A stretch of DNA of 64,000 nt, taken from positions 15,252,103 through 15,316,102 of the forward strand of contig NW_020653726.1 of assembly GCF_003589595.1 (NCBI RefSeq), read 5' to 3'. This DNA comes from Hyposmocoma kahamanoa. Lineage: Eukaryota; Arthropoda; Insecta; Lepidoptera; Cosmopterigidae. The notes under the pieces were generated by a model, which worked only from the letters and a program-made list of their open reading frames with translations, was not told where the DNA came from and did no database searches. The position numbers were made by a program, and so were the translations under genes. Shown piece by piece: positions 8,811 to 20,372 of this stretch (positions are counted from its first letter, which is position 1; the number at the start of each line of letters is the position of its first letter).

Positions 8811-10045
8811 AGTTTAAAATTATATAATAATTTTTGAAGTTGAAACTTCTTTTGGCGGATATTCTTAACGGACACTCCAGGCCACTCTTTATTAACAATT
8901 TAGTTTAATTAATCGTTAGACATGGTGTTATGTGTCAGATAGAGCCAAATAATAAATAACAATAATGCACCAGACGACCACGCATGTTAATGTGCTCTCA
9001 AATTAGGAAATTCTCAGATCAATGAAATTAAATTTTGGGCACTACCCCAGGCACAGTTTAGAAAAGTTTCCCAACTAAACTTATCGGGAACCCAGACTCC
9101 AATAAGCGCTGTAAGCTAACCATTGGATCACCGATATCGTCATTCAATCTTTCAAATCTGTATTGCATAGTTCAAACGTCTTATTTATTCACTATGCATG
9201 GTCAAATTGTATTTACGTATAAATATTTGTGACTAAAACTGCATAAACATCATTTATTTAAACTGTTTAAGTTAAACATAGGTAATACACGATTTACTTG
9301 TTTGGCTCGTTTTTATATAAATAGCAATAATTAATGCAATCAAAACGTCAACGTTTACGCCCAATAAGAATACTTAAAAACCCATCGTAACTTACCAGTT
9401 TGTGATTCATGATTGAACAATATGAATCGTTATTTCACGTACTTTGAGTTATGTTAATTGTTTTTAACAGACTTAAAAAAAAGGAGGAGATTGTTAATTG
9501 GACTGTTGTTTTTTTTGTGTGTATATTCAATACTTGATATATTTATTGCTGCATTCATATGGTACATGTTTTAAAATTAAAATAATGCTACACATATGGG
9601 CCCTTTATTAGGGATAACAATAAGAGCAGTATCTAGGCTGAGGTTTGAATTATTAATTAGATTTATTATTTATCAAATAATAATATGAAATAAAAAATGT
9701 GTCATGTAATAAGCAGAATAATTATATCACTTGAAAGTTTGGATTTATTACAATAGCATAACTTTATAGTATATAATTAAGATTTGTTTATTATTCAAAT
9801 TTATTATAATATTATTATTTTTAGGTGTCATCGAAGTATTCATTTAAATTGTAATAGCATTTATTAATAAGATGTAATTTTAATTTATTTACAAACAGTG
9901 AATACTTTTCCTCGTTTTTAATAATGGGCGGGAGCTTCGTTGAATATCCTCACCGACGTCGAGTGGGCTTGAGCTGTGTATGTGTAGCTGATATTACGCA
10001 ATTACTTCAACATTTACGTAGTAAGACAATCTAGGTTTATTATTT
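8811..10045. other. AT-rich intronic sequence with a repeat C fragment
   Basis: Around 9470-9545 a short piece of repeat C starts ACAGACTTAAAAAAAAGGAG. The remainder is very AT-rich with no gene or recognised repeat. Confidence 0.5.
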
Positions 10046-10352
10046 TTAAAAGACTGCAAAAAAGGAGGATCTTCAATTCGCCTGTTCTTTTTATGTGTAT
10101 GTTACGCGATTACTTAGACGTTTGTGGAACGATTTCAATTACTATTTTTTGTTGGAAGAGGGTCCCTCAGTAGTGGTCCCACTCAAAATTTCAACTTAGG
10201 AGATGAATTCGGTTTATTGGATTTCAGCATCTTTCCGTTAACAGATTTCAATAAAACTTGGGAAATAGATATAATTGACAAACCTTTAAGGTCAGTTTTT
10301 TTTGTAAGTTTATTATTTTTTATAGGTAATGAGACGTTACTTCTACTTTAAA
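10046..10352 (+). repeat. Dispersed repeat C, partial copy
   Basis: A diverged copy starting GACTGCAAAAAAGGAGGATC, with GTATGTTACGCGATTACTTA, GTTGGAAGAGGGTCCC, AGTGGTCCCA, TTCAATAAAACTTGGGAAATAGA and a final AAGGTCAGTTTTTTTTG. The open frame inside it (10124-10351) is repeat sequence, not a gene. Confidence 0.7.
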
Positions 10353-10510
10353 ATTCGGCTTTTTTAGTTTAAGTTACATCCTATTTCCGTTTTTTAATTT
10401 TGCTGTTTATGCTGGCCATGAATGAGGCGCGCCTCTCATTTTCTAGCTGCCACCTGATGCGGTGACGTGTTGCTTCGAGACATATTTTTTTTATAGTTCT
10501 TAGGTTTAGA

Positions 10511-10671
10511 AAATAATAATAACGCACACACTCACAGCCCTAGGAAATCCTGTATCGCGGCTGCCAGGGACACACACGCATAGACAACCACAATTTACAC
10601 CAAAACTCACGAGAGAAATAAATGTAGGCCTTACAAATATTTCTGCCGGCTCGGGAATCGGACATGGGACC
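10511..10671 (-). mobile_element. tRNA-derived SINE (family B3), 5'-truncated
   Basis: On the minus strand this carries the tail of family B3 (AAATATTTGTAAGGCCTACA, TTTCTCTCGTGAGTTTTGG, GTGTGTGCGTTATTATTATT). It is cut off in the B-box region, at GGTCCCATGTCCGATTCCCG. The complete relative is at 12277-12475. A Penelope-like fragment joins it directly at the truncation point. Confidence 0.75.
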
Positions 10672-10673
10672 TT

Positions 10674-10748
10674 AAAATAAAATCGCATATATTTGTTCTT
10701 TCGAACAAAACAACGTTTCGGGCCCTTTACAGGTCCAATGATCACGGC
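10674..10748 (-). repeat. Penelope-like element 3' end fragment
   Basis: The sequence ATTTGTTCTTTCGAACAAAA, then CGGGCCCTTTACAGGTCC and ATGATCACGGCTGA, matches the terminal part of the Penelope-like 3' UTR (compare 149-215). It is sandwiched between a truncated SINE and a SINE-like copy, forming a three-repeat mosaic. Confidence 0.65.
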
Positions 10749-10754
10749 TGAATC

Positions 10755-11128
10755 TTTTTATTGTATGATATCTAGTAACGGGACGAAGTAATCGTGCATT
10801 TGAGTGTATGCGTTATATCTCGTGCTTTCTGTAGCTCTTACGCACTCTTTCATGCTATTCCAACAGGTGGCTAGCGATGGCTATCATAGCTGCAATGCCA
10901 CACAAAACTTTAATCGCAAAGATCTGGGGGGCACTGTCACTGCGCCTTTTACCCTGAGACATAAAGTTGACGAGTCCCAAGTGCCTATAGTTTTATCAGC
11001 ATCCTTGCCCTTCTAAACCGGAACACACTAATGCTCACATTACTGCTTGACGGCATTTGAAGGCATAAATAGGTATGGTAACAATACTTCACTGGAGGAA
11101 CTGTTTCAAAAGGAGCTCTGCCGCTACA
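10755..11128 (-). mobile_element. SINE-like repeat, family A, with internal disruption
   Basis: This shows the family A landmarks in reverse orientation (CTAGTAACGGGACGAAGTAA, AATCGCAAAGATCTGGGGGG, GACATAAAGTTGACGAGTCC, CCGGAACACACTAATGCTCA, GGAGCTCTGCCGCTAC). Around 10807-10870 the usual CTGATGGTAAG...CACGCC stretch is replaced by unrelated sequence. Frames at 10804-11016 and 10985-11176 are repeat-internal. Confidence 0.75.
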
Positions 11129-12276
11129 AAACAAATATTCTCCATTAGATGAAGGGCACCGAGAAGCGACAGTCACGATTTTGTTAATATATTTTTTTTA
11201 TAATTTATTTAAGCAACAAATGAAAACTTAAACGTCTTTACTAAGTTATATGAAGCTATTTGCATTTTCCACTCGTCGCCAATTTTAATAAGAATTTTGG
11301 CACATGTTTACAAATTTTTACTTAACCCTTTCTTTAGGTTTACCTGGTCATGGTCCTTCTTAATATATAAACACAAAGACAGCGTTCGCCTACAAACATT
11401 ATAAAAGCATTATCTTGTAATAAAAAAATTATAAAGTCAAAACAAAAGCGCACACGTTATCCGCATTAACCATTTTTATAGTGAACCTATAAACTGTTTT
11501 ACTACCTTAAAACCATATTTAGACTTTTTATTATGAAATTGAAGTAAAGGTATTGTATAATATCTGGTTTTATAGTTAGTAAAACTTGAGTTAGCTAGAG
11601 ACGTCTTCATACATTTTTAAACTCTGTTTTCCCCTAATTGTGTCCAGTAGCGCAGACCTTTAAAAGCTTCCTACATTTTTAATGAGATAGGGATGGCTTT
11701 GTAAATTTAAATTAGTCTTTTCGTGAGCTACTTAAGTTCTGTTATATTATAACATCTCTTTGTACTAACTTTCTTTGTTTAATGAAGCATTTTTTTTTTG
11801 TTACATTCGATTAATTAAGTTTAAAAGAAAGTATTAATAACTTAGAGCACAAGGACTGGGCGTACACGCTTCCATTTACAAATAGCATTTTTTTTTTCAA
11901 AACGTATTTTAAAACACTGTTTTGATTGTGACACCTAAAATAAACTCCCCCTACTACACGGCACCATCAACACTAAATAAATAGTAATGTACACTGTCGG
12001 GCCGTGTTCACATGAAAAAAACAGATGTTCACTAATTTAGGTTTATCGTTTTGCTGCAGTACAGATATGTGTATTTTAAGGTGATTTTTTCTTTGGTACG
12101 GCACGGTTTCTATTTTGTGAATGTTTTTCTTCTTTGCGCCATAGCAAAACAGGGACACTTACAGCGGAAATAAATCTCGGTTGAAATAGATAAGTTTTGG
12201 AAAAAATAAGATGAAAGGATCTACACCCTGGAATATGTTATATTGTCGTAAACATATTGTAGTGATTTTTTATAAT
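11129..12276. other. Intronic sequence, nothing recognised
   Basis: AT-rich sequence with no coding-like island and no repeat family that I recognise. A minus-strand frame at 11973-12158 shows no family features. Confidence 0.5.
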
Positions 12277-12475
12277 AATAATAACGCACACACTCAACAT
12301 AGCCCCGCACTAGGGAAACCCTGTGTAGCGGGTGCCACGGACACACACATAGACAACCACAAATTACACCCAAATTCACGAGAGAAATAAATGTAGGCCA
12401 TACAAATATTTCTCCCGACCCGGGAATCGAACCTGGGACCTCCGCGCGGCATGGTAACCGTTCGGCCACAGAGGC
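12277..12475 (-). mobile_element. tRNA-derived SINE (family B3), near complete
   Basis: Read on the minus strand, it begins GCCTCTGTGGCCGAACGGTT (A box) and has GGTTCGATTCCCGGGTCGGG (B box). Then come AAATATTTGTATGGCCTACA, a unique region with GTGTGTCCGTGGCACCCGC, and a TTATTATTATTATAA tail. The head is tRNA-like but lacks a properly closed acceptor stem, as expected for a SINE. The open frame over it (12221-12469) is not a gene. Confidence 0.85.
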
Positions 12476-12712
12476 AGTTTTATTAGATAGATTATTTTTA
12501 AATTCCTTACAAAATAAATACTCAACTCAGATATAAAAGTTAACAATTTGGAAAATGGTGAATTAAAAAAAGAGTGAGTTTTTTCGTTATAAAACTTCGT
12601 AGGATTTTTTTAAAGTGTTGCTTTGCATTTTCTTTCCTCGTTTTCAATGGTGTCTTATGGGATTATGCTATAAACTTGTGAACAGATTTTCAGGTAAATC
12701 ACTAAAAGCTTT

Positions 12713-12853
12713 TTACACGAGCAAGTCCCAAGCGTACAATGATATTGAGGTCAGCACACGCCACTGTAACAGCGAGGCGTCGGCGTCGTTCTCGCGGAAC
12801 ACATTAATGAGTCCTGCAGTGTGCATTGTCTTCATCGCGGAATTCAACAGCAT
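12713..12853 (-). pseudogene. GC-rich 46-codon coding-like fragment of unknown origin
   Basis: On the minus strand a frame starts MLLNSAMKTMHTAGLINVF, passes FRENDADASLLQWRVLTS and ends SISLYAWDLLV with TAA at 12713-12715. Third codon positions are mostly G or C, unlike the surrounding AT-rich intron, so it looks like real or recently real protein-coding DNA. A possible donor (CTC|GTGTAA) follows residue 45. The upstream edge (AAG|AG before GTAATTTCAATG) lacks a good pyrimidine tract. It could be a captured gene fragment, a pseudogene or one exon of an unrecognised antisense gene. I do not recognise the family. It lies next to the inverted-repeat element at 12893. Confidence 0.4.
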
Positions 12854-12892
12854 TGAAATTACCTCTTATCCAAATCTATCCTTGTCATAGCT

Positions 12893-14508
12893 ATGGGCGC
12901 GTTCCCATTATGTCGTGACGACAGATAGTCGTGCAGGTTAAAGTGTCGCAGTTCGTACATGAAGTTGTTCACGTATAGTACAACACGATTAACTGTTGTA
13001 CACGACTTTTTTGACGTTACGACGACATACTGTAATGGCAAGATAAAACAAAACGATAAATATATGACGACAGATAATCGCACAGGTTAAAAACAGATTA
13101 CTTAGAAAAAGACAAAATTCTTTTTATGAAAACAAATTTATTAAATCCAACAAAACGATCCTCTCCCTATAGACGCTAGAGAATAATTACTTGATAATAG
13201 TAAAAAAAACGTCTCAAAAGTGTATTTTAGTTATAAGAGAGAAATATTTAATCCAAGAGCAAATTAATTTACATCAAGTTACAAAGCCACTCTGGATTCA
13301 ACAAAATATTTATTAGTTACTAGAAATGTCCGATTTTGACTTAAAAAAAAAAGAATGAAAAATTGAGAGGTACTTAATTATTTGACTGAAGATTTATGTT
13401 TTCTAATATCATAAGGGGGGGACTGTTATGGACCCAACAGTATGTCTTACTGGCGTGAAAACACACAGTTCAGGGCCAAACCTTAAAGTAGCAGAAATAG
13501 TATGGAAATTTCTCAAAGATTTGAGTACCATTCAGTACCGTATAAATGCTATAGCGGTAGTAAGCACTGACAATTCTAAATATATGAGATGACTTATACT
13601 ATTGAAGTTAACAAAACGATAGCGCGTTTCAGAGTACAACTAATGCCATCTAGCAGTGGCGTGATAGAAACAAATTGCATGTTAAAGTTGTGCTTGTTAC
13701 AAGTGTAGTTTGATTTCATGCTGAAACGAAATTTCTTAAATTATGACTACAAATAACACCCTAATAAACTAGAGATACTACGTATTGCTTCTTTGGATAA
13801 ATGACTTTTTATGATTTTTATGATTACAAGCACAAGTAAAAGTAATCGTTACCGCGTGCGCCTTCGGCGACATGTCACGACAACATTGACTATGAAAACG
13901 CAACGAAATGTTGCTTTAAAAATATACTCGAGAATTTAGAATATTAATCTGAATAGCAATCTACTTCTTTTTCTTTTTAAGAATATATTTTCTTAAAATA
14001 CACCCAAGAAATTTTGAATTCATTTAAGATTATTTAAATTTCATGTAAAAGGTAAAAATTTCTTGATGTAAATAATGTCCAATTAATTGATTAGAAATTA
14101 AATAAAATCTTGAAGTGAACGTATTTGTCAAAAACTTAGAATAAAGTTAAGAGTAAAATTGTATTACAAAAAGATAAGCAGTATTTTTGTAATGACAATA
14201 TTTTATTACTTTTAATAAATATTTTTTCAGAATAGCAAATATTTTGAGAAAGTGCTCTTTCTTATTAGTAGAAATCCTTTTTTTTTTCTGTGCAGCTTCA
14301 AATGATTCTGTCGTGCAAACGACAAGGTGGCTGCCGTGAACCGATTGGCGTCACGATGTAGTGGGAACAGCTAGACACAACAGTCGTTTAACGATAAAAT
14401 AAAACTTCACGACGCAGTCACGACAGATAGTCGTGATATGGGAACAGGCTAGACGCGACAGTCGTCCAGCGATAAATAAAATGTTACGACATAATTTGAA
14501 CGCACCCT
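12893..14508. mobile_element. Putative non-autonomous DNA transposon with subterminal repeats
   Basis: The left end GGGCGCGTTCCCATTATGTC (12893) resembles the reverse complement of the right end near 14508 (GGGTGCGTTCAAATTATGTC). Near both ends are copies of ACGACAGATAGTCGTG-like motifs (12913, 13066, 14420) and GACAGTCGT/AACAGTCGTTTAACGATAAA. These subterminal repeats are typical of transposase-binding regions. The 1.2-kb interior is AT-rich and has no transposase. No clear target duplication is seen, so the pairing of the two ends is an inference; they could be two separate shorter copies. Confidence 0.5.
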
Positions 14509-14605
14509 TACGCATTTGCATTTCGGTAACTTTCGAGATATTGGCGCCTAGTTTTTTTTTTTTCAAGTAAAAAATGTCATTTATGCTGATTTTACTTAGC
14601 TATAA
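14509..14605. repeat. Dispersed repeat shared with 23146-23240
   Basis: GCATTTGCATTT, GAGATATTGGCGCC and ATGTCATTTATGCTGATTTTACTT recur in the same order, diverged, at 23146-23240 (GAGATATTGGCACC, ATGTCAACTACGCTGATTTT). The family is unknown; it may be the outer part of the same type of element as 12893-14508. Confidence 0.5.
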
Positions 14606-16280
14606 AACTGAAACTAAATAGGATATAAAAAACCGATTAGAGGGTTTGTAGGGTTCGGTGATTCCAGATATGTTAATAACTTAATTTCGCCAAAACTTTC
14701 AATTAATTATGTTAGTTATGATAAAGAGGGCAGAAAATGAAGTCCGACCTTCTACTAAATTCGATTCCGGCTAAACATTATTACCTTGTTATGGTTGAAC
14801 TTGCTAGGAATGTTGAAGTGAGCTACTACGTCCGGAAACTCGTCAATAACGTACTCTCATGGAACCCGTATAAAAATCGCACCATCAGATAATAAAGCAT
14901 TTACAATGTTTGTTGGCGAACGTTGTCGCAATGATTTCATATTAAAAAAGACCATAGACCAGGTAACCCAATAGAACGGGCTTAATCCGAAAATTCGTGC
15001 CTACTATTCATTGCACCAGTGTAAATATCTTTCTCTTTCTGGTTCGTAGAGCTGGGACTCTCGACTGTCTGCGAGTGTGAACATTCACGTCATGCAGTTT
15101 CTTCTTGACAGTTCGGTCGTTATTAAACATGGTGTTGCGATCGTGTTGTGATATTGGATAGTACTCTAGCAGCGTTTTGCAAAAAACAGCCTGAGTTTTG
15201 TGTCATTCGGCCACGTCACCAGTAATACCGTTTTCAGAATCTGGTGATCACGCTTTGCCGAGTTTCATTGGTCATCGCAATATAAATTGCTTCCAGCATT
15301 CCGAAAAGAACAAGCTCCTATTGTCGAGTTAAATAGCATGAGACATTACGCTCATTTAACGTGAAAGCAACGGTCATCACTCATCAGTCATCACTCATCA
15401 CATACTTTTGTAGTAAAAATTTATAATCCTTTTGAAACATTAACTACAGCCATTTTTTACAGTCCTAACTTAGGTACTCAATCGCAATTTACAATTTTCT
15501 ACTATTATTTTATTCAAATTTCAAACTTAATTTTTTTATACTGCGTGCAGCCAGCGTTTATACTTTTAGAAGCCATTTATCTTTCCTGAAGAGTTTTAAA
15601 AATATTAGGTATATTACATTGGTATATACAAACATTACATCAGCGTTCGCAATATCACTGTCACGTTTTTGGAGCGATTAAATGTTTAATACTTGGCTGC
15701 TGTTTAGACTAGAGTCGAGTCAGTTAATCGCTATCAAGCAATAATGATATGCCCCTTTCTCTTAACAAAAAGTGCAAAAAACATACCTACCGATTTGTCA
15801 TATTCGGAAGCATTATCGGTTTCCGTTTTAAAGTAAAATATGCTTTAAAAGCAACAAAATGCAGTCTGTAAAAAACACTGTACACGTCTGTTAGTCAGTT
15901 TTAAAACTCGAATAGGCCATGTGTATCCGCATTATAAGCATTAATAGGCGCCCGCGCATTGCAGGAATGCGTATACACCTTTAACGTTTTCGACGATGTT
16001 TTGCAACTGTAGGAAGTGACTGCGTTATAGGCCATATCGTGATAATTTAGATATGATTAACTGTAGTTAAAAAGATGTATCGTTTCTGTTACGTATATTT
16101 TACAACTCATTACGCAATACGGTTTAAACAACTGCGTTTACGTTAGTAACTTTTTATTAAACAATTGTTAAGGTATAATTGAAAACTGTAGAAGTGGTTT
16201 CGAGTTGCTATGAAAATAAAGTGTCTATTCTATTAACTTCGTTCATAGACTCACAGATGACGCTACAGCAAAAAAATATT
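14606..16280. other. Intronic sequence, nothing convincing
   Basis: No gene or recognised repeat. A short CATCACTCATCA-type duplication occurs near 15375-15401. The stretch 15040-15300 is less AT-rich than its surroundings but has no sustained open frame. Confidence 0.45.
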
Positions 16281-16800
16281 TGAAAACCAAAAACAAAATT
16301 CTGCAACGTGTTCCGTGGCACAGTTGGGAGAGCGTCAGCCACGGTATACTAAAGGCATTAGTTCCAATCCAACCATATCGAAGGATTTTTTCTTAGTGAT
16401 CTTTGTATTAATAAATTACTCGTATAACCATTGACTTACAATTATATGGACGTCGGGTCCGCGCTAAAAAGTGTCCGAACTTATAGGGCGTTAAAATCGT
16501 ATACAGAGCGTCATTCACGCTCTAGTCTTCGTTTGTTCGACTGACAGCGAAGCAAGCAAAATTAGACGGTACTGCGATGACATTACAATTTAAATTCAAC
16601 GTTTTAGCTTTTTCATATTCCTTTAAATGTCACTACGTTTAAATAGGTTGATTTGGGACATTTTTTTTTTCGTGGTTTTTGTATTAGACCCGTCGTCCAT
16701 TTATTTGTAAGTCAATGCGTATAACAAATTATTGGAGTAATTTCATACAAAATAATTGAATGTCATCGTACTAAAACATAGTAATATTCAATAAACTTAA
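16281..16800 (+). mobile_element. tRNA-derived SINE (family B1), diverged and split by a MITE
   Basis: The SINE begins near AAAACCAAAAACAAAATTCT and has the tRNA-like CCGTGGCACAGTTGGGAGAG and a mutated B box (TAGTTCCAATCC). After AAGGATTTTTTCTTAGTGAT it is interrupted at 16428 by a 289-bp MITE. It resumes at 16726 with AAATTATTGGAGTAATTTCA and AAAATAATTGA. Its alignment with the intact copy at 846-1085 is what exposes the insertion. Confidence 0.8.
16429..16717. mobile_element. 289-bp MITE with 31-bp TIRs and 8-bp target duplication
   Basis: The ends are perfect inverted copies of CATTGACTTACAA and continue as inverted repeats to about 31 bp (GGACGTCGGGTC against GGACGACGGGTC), with three mismatches. 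CGTATAAC occurs directly before (16421-16428) and after (16718-16725), an 8-bp target duplication confirmed by the interrupted SINE. TIRs starting CA, about 31 bp long, with an 8-bp duplication resemble the P superfamily; hAT elements also make 8-bp duplications. No transposase is encoded. Confidence 0.9.
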
Positions 16801-18500
16801 TATTACTATTATCTCCTTGTTGTTTTTTTTTGCTTGATACTTATTAGACTAAGCTGCTAGTGCACGGCCCCAGCTTGATAGTTAAAAAAATAACGACTTT
16901 GATTTCATCCTTTTATGTTTTCGACATTCAGAGATAAAAAAAAACTGTTACAATTAATTATACGCATAATTTTAGTTGAAACATTTTCAAATCCGAGTTA
17001 ATATGGCGTCATTCAGTTGATGAGATGATTTTTTAAACACGATCTTGAAACACCCTCCAAACAATAGAACAAGAATACAGTAGTATTCATTATTCAAAAC
17101 ATTTACATGAAACTCAAAGTCGTACCCTTAGCATATAAAGCCACATGTGATCATACGTCAAAAGTAAATTATTACTTGAAAATTATGGATTATCACTTTC
17201 TAATTTAGTTTACACTGGAACGATAACACAGGCTCTGTGCTGTTTAAGAATATCTTCTTTAAAAGGAACTCCAGACTCCACTATACTCTGATCTAGAAGC
17301 CAAGCGATTTTTTGTAAACAAAGAAATGTCATGATATTTCGCTGTCAAAGTGACAGGTATATATAGTAAATAACGCGTGGTTTTACTTGTGCGGTAGGTA
17401 AAATAATAATTTAAGCGCTGATTTCTATGACCAAACTTTGATACTCAAAACAGTTTGTAATAATATAAACACAACAACAAAGTTGAAAACTTAACAAAAA
17501 CTGATAACAATAACAGACAACTACAAGGTAACACCTAAAAACAACAGCAAACCCTTCAACAACGCACTGCACACGCTCAGCGAAAAGGAGCACATTCGAA
17601 TTAGGAAACGAACGAGATACGAATGAAAATAAAGACAATAGCGAAAAGCTGTCAAAATCAAAAATTGTTTCGAACTTCTAAATAATTTAAATTTTCCATT
17701 CTATGGAGTTTAGAAAATAAACGATACTTATGTTTCTAGATAAATCGAGCAAAATTTTACTTGGAAGACATTTCTCGATGCAGTAACCTGTATGTTTACC
17801 AAAAATCTTTTGGATTCTAGATCAGAGCATACTTGTTAAAAGTGCCTTAGTACTCTTGGCTTATCTGTCATAGCAATTATATGATAAACCACAGAATATA
17901 CATAAACATCGTAGCTTCGTGTTTGTATAAAACATTACCGTTTTTGCGTCACGTATATGCGTTAATGACGCCCATTATCTATGCCACCTCACTGACACTG
18001 TTGCAATGCTGCTGCGCCTATTGTTTTACTATGTTTTACCCTTGAATCGGAAATACGCAAAGAAACATTTATATAGGTTTCATATTTCACTTGAACGTGT
18101 TTTTGCGCACTTTCACATAGATACGACGATTTGCATCACAATATCTCGCCGTTCTTTCTGTTATATTACGTTATAGAAAGGAACAATGTGTAGAAACAAA
18201 AAGTAATGCTTTTATGTACATAAATACAAAGGTAGTCTATTTGTTGAAACTTCCAAAATGAATTTCGTATTTCGTAGCACTCTTGTTAGAGCGGTTATGG
18301 TCATCGTGAAGTACGTTTGTCAAGGGCTCATGTGGTTCACGATATCCCACTGTCTGCATACCCTGTACGGCATATTTTATTTAATCGGTCCACCGCTTGA
18401 GTGACCTTCCACACACTCAAGTGTCTTCTACTCTGCTTTGCACGACAAGACACTCGATGGATGCGTATTGAGACGTAACCAAGGAATTTCAAGATGCTAG
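16801..18500. other. Intronic sequence, nothing convincing
   Basis: No gene recognised. The stretch 18258-18490 (GAGCGGTTATGGTCATCGTG and following) is GC-richer than its flanks and reads like part of a dispersed lepidopteran repeat, but I cannot name it and found no second copy here. Confidence 0.4.
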
Positions 18501-18827
18501 TTTTTTTTTTGTGATACCAAGTGACTGGACGAACAAGACATGTTCGTCCCGTCCCTGATGGTAAGTGACACGCCTGTCCATAACAGTTGCAGTACCGCTC
18601 AGAGCTTTAAATCATAAAGATCTGATGGGCGCTGACACTGCGTCTCCCTGTGACTCCTTGAGACGTGATTTGACAAGTCTCATGTGCCTATAATTTCACC
18701 AGCACCTAAGGGTGCTACCCCTTCGAAACCATGAACGCAGTAATGCTCACATTACTGCTTGGTGGCAGAAATATTGGCAGTACTTCCCTGGACGAACTCT
18801 ATCTCGAGATATTCTACTGCTACTAAA
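18501..18827 (-). mobile_element. SINE-like repeat, family A, near full length
   Basis: It begins with the T-run of the reversed A tail at 18501 and ends TACTGCTACTAAA at 18827. A GACATGTTCGTCCCGTCCC stretch after ACGAACAA repeats part of the element in inverted form. Most family A landmarks are present, including GGAACTG-type and GGCAGTACTTCCCTGGACGA. Confidence 0.8.
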
Positions 18828-19753
18828 CTGTTTATACTTACCAGAATCAGAAATGCGCTACTGTTTGTTGTAAACGCGCTGTTTCATGCTGAGTTCTCTA
18901 TGTCCCAAAACGCTAGTAATTTCATAATATAGCTTAAGATGAGGTATGTATACAACCTGCCATGCCATAAATGCTTCCACGACAACAATAACTAAAGGTC
19001 TTCTATGGCTACAGTAAAACCCCCAAATTGCGCTACAAGACCGCGGAACACAAAGTCTGCAATATAAACCCTACAAACCTCAATATCAAAACTCCTTTTA
19101 GGCATTTATTTCATCTGAACAATATTTTACCAAGTATTTCGTGGTATATTTCAAAGTTTCAAACCATTCTCATTTTTAATGCGATTTATGGTAAACATAA
19201 CAATTTTCTTAATTACACAAACACAGTTTCGAGATTCCAGAAAATTCTGTGAAATATCTTTTATTTTGGGTAACGAATTGCGGAGCATTCGCGAAACAAT
19301 GTTTATATTTATTGTCTGTTTTTCAATAATTAAATTAAATGAATAATATAGACAAATGCTTTCGGCAAACATAGAGCAGAACAACCGGCAGCGTATTCCG
19401 TTCGTTCTGAGCCAATGTTTTCTTACAATATTATTTTGTATTCAGACAAGAAATTTTCCAATTTTTTATTACATAAAATGTATCGAAAAGGTTAAATCGA
19501 ATAAACGGCTACATGAGTTAAAATGTCACGAGTCTTATATAGGTATTCGTAATTTGATTTCTCAGCTTTATTACTCACACTTCCGACGTAAAAATAGCCT
19601 ATGAAGCTGTACCTACAGTCAGCGTCAAAATTATCGGTATTTATAAACCTGTTCAAACATAATATATAAGTGATAAAATTCAACATAGTAATGTAAGCTA
19701 CAATTTTAATCATTTAGACGAGTCACAGTTTTAATTTAAACCGCATGTTACGT
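18828..19753. other. AT-rich intronic sequence with overlapping chance frames
   Basis: Several short frames occur on both strands (19028-19252, 19151-19384, 19356-19604, 19492-19713). They are AT-rich, lack family motifs and overlap one another, so I do not call genes. Confidence 0.5.
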
Positions 19754-20040
19754 CTTTTTTTTTATAATATCAAGTGACGGGACGAACAAGTAGCCTGATG
19801 GTAAGCTACACGCCTATCCATAACAGTTGCAGTGCCACTCAGAGCTTTAAATCTGCGGGGCACTGCCACTGCGCCCGTCACCCAGAGACATAAGTTGACA
19901 AGTTCCATGTGCCTGTATTTACACCAGCACTCTTACCCTTCAAAACCGGAACACAGTAATGCTGACATTACTGCTTGGCGGCAGAAATAGGTAACGTGGC
20001 AGTACTTCCCTGGACGAACTCTTTTACAAGTCTACTACCT
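19754..20040 (-). mobile_element. SINE-like repeat, family A
   Basis: This reverse-orientation copy has TATAATATCAAGTGACGGGA, ACGCCTATCCATAACAGTTG, AAACCGGAACACAGTAATGC and CTTCCCTGGACGAACTC. It lacks some of the interior between CTTTAAATC and GCGGGGCACTG. Confidence 0.82.
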
Positions 20041-20149
20041 ACGTCCATTGTCAAAAGGTTGGTTTTTAATTTAATCTTCTTAAATTATTCGTACACTGAA
20101 AGTACCGATCATTTTATCGCAAATTATGTAGTTATGCATTATTTATTTA

Positions 20150-20372
20150 TTTAAAGTAGGAGGCAAAGAGCCAATGAGCAACTTGATGGAAGGTGGTCGC
20201 CGTCGTCCATGGCCATTTGCAACACTAGAGGAGCTAACTATGCGTTGCCGACCTCTGAGAATCCCTTTTTACTTGCTTTTTGAAGAACCCCATATCAAAG
20301 GAAGTATTTCACCAGAGCCAGGTGACCCATCCCACCTTGCAGGCCCAAATAATTTTTTTATTAAAAGAAATA
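20150..20372. repeat. Likely dispersed lepidopteran repeat fragment
   Basis: AAGTAGGAGGCAAAGAGCCA followed by GGTGGTCGCCGTCGTCCATG, then GCAACACTAGAGGAGC and GCGTTGCCGACCTCTGAGA, fits a repeat I associate with many lepidopteran genomes. It is recognised from memory only. The open frame over it (20174-20377) is not treated as a gene. Confidence 0.45.

Noticed and set aside
10804..11176. Two open frames on opposite strands
   Set aside because: They fall inside a family A SINE-like copy and have no protein features.
12221..12469. 82-codon minus-strand frame
   Set aside because: It translates the B3 SINE, including its tRNA-like boxes.
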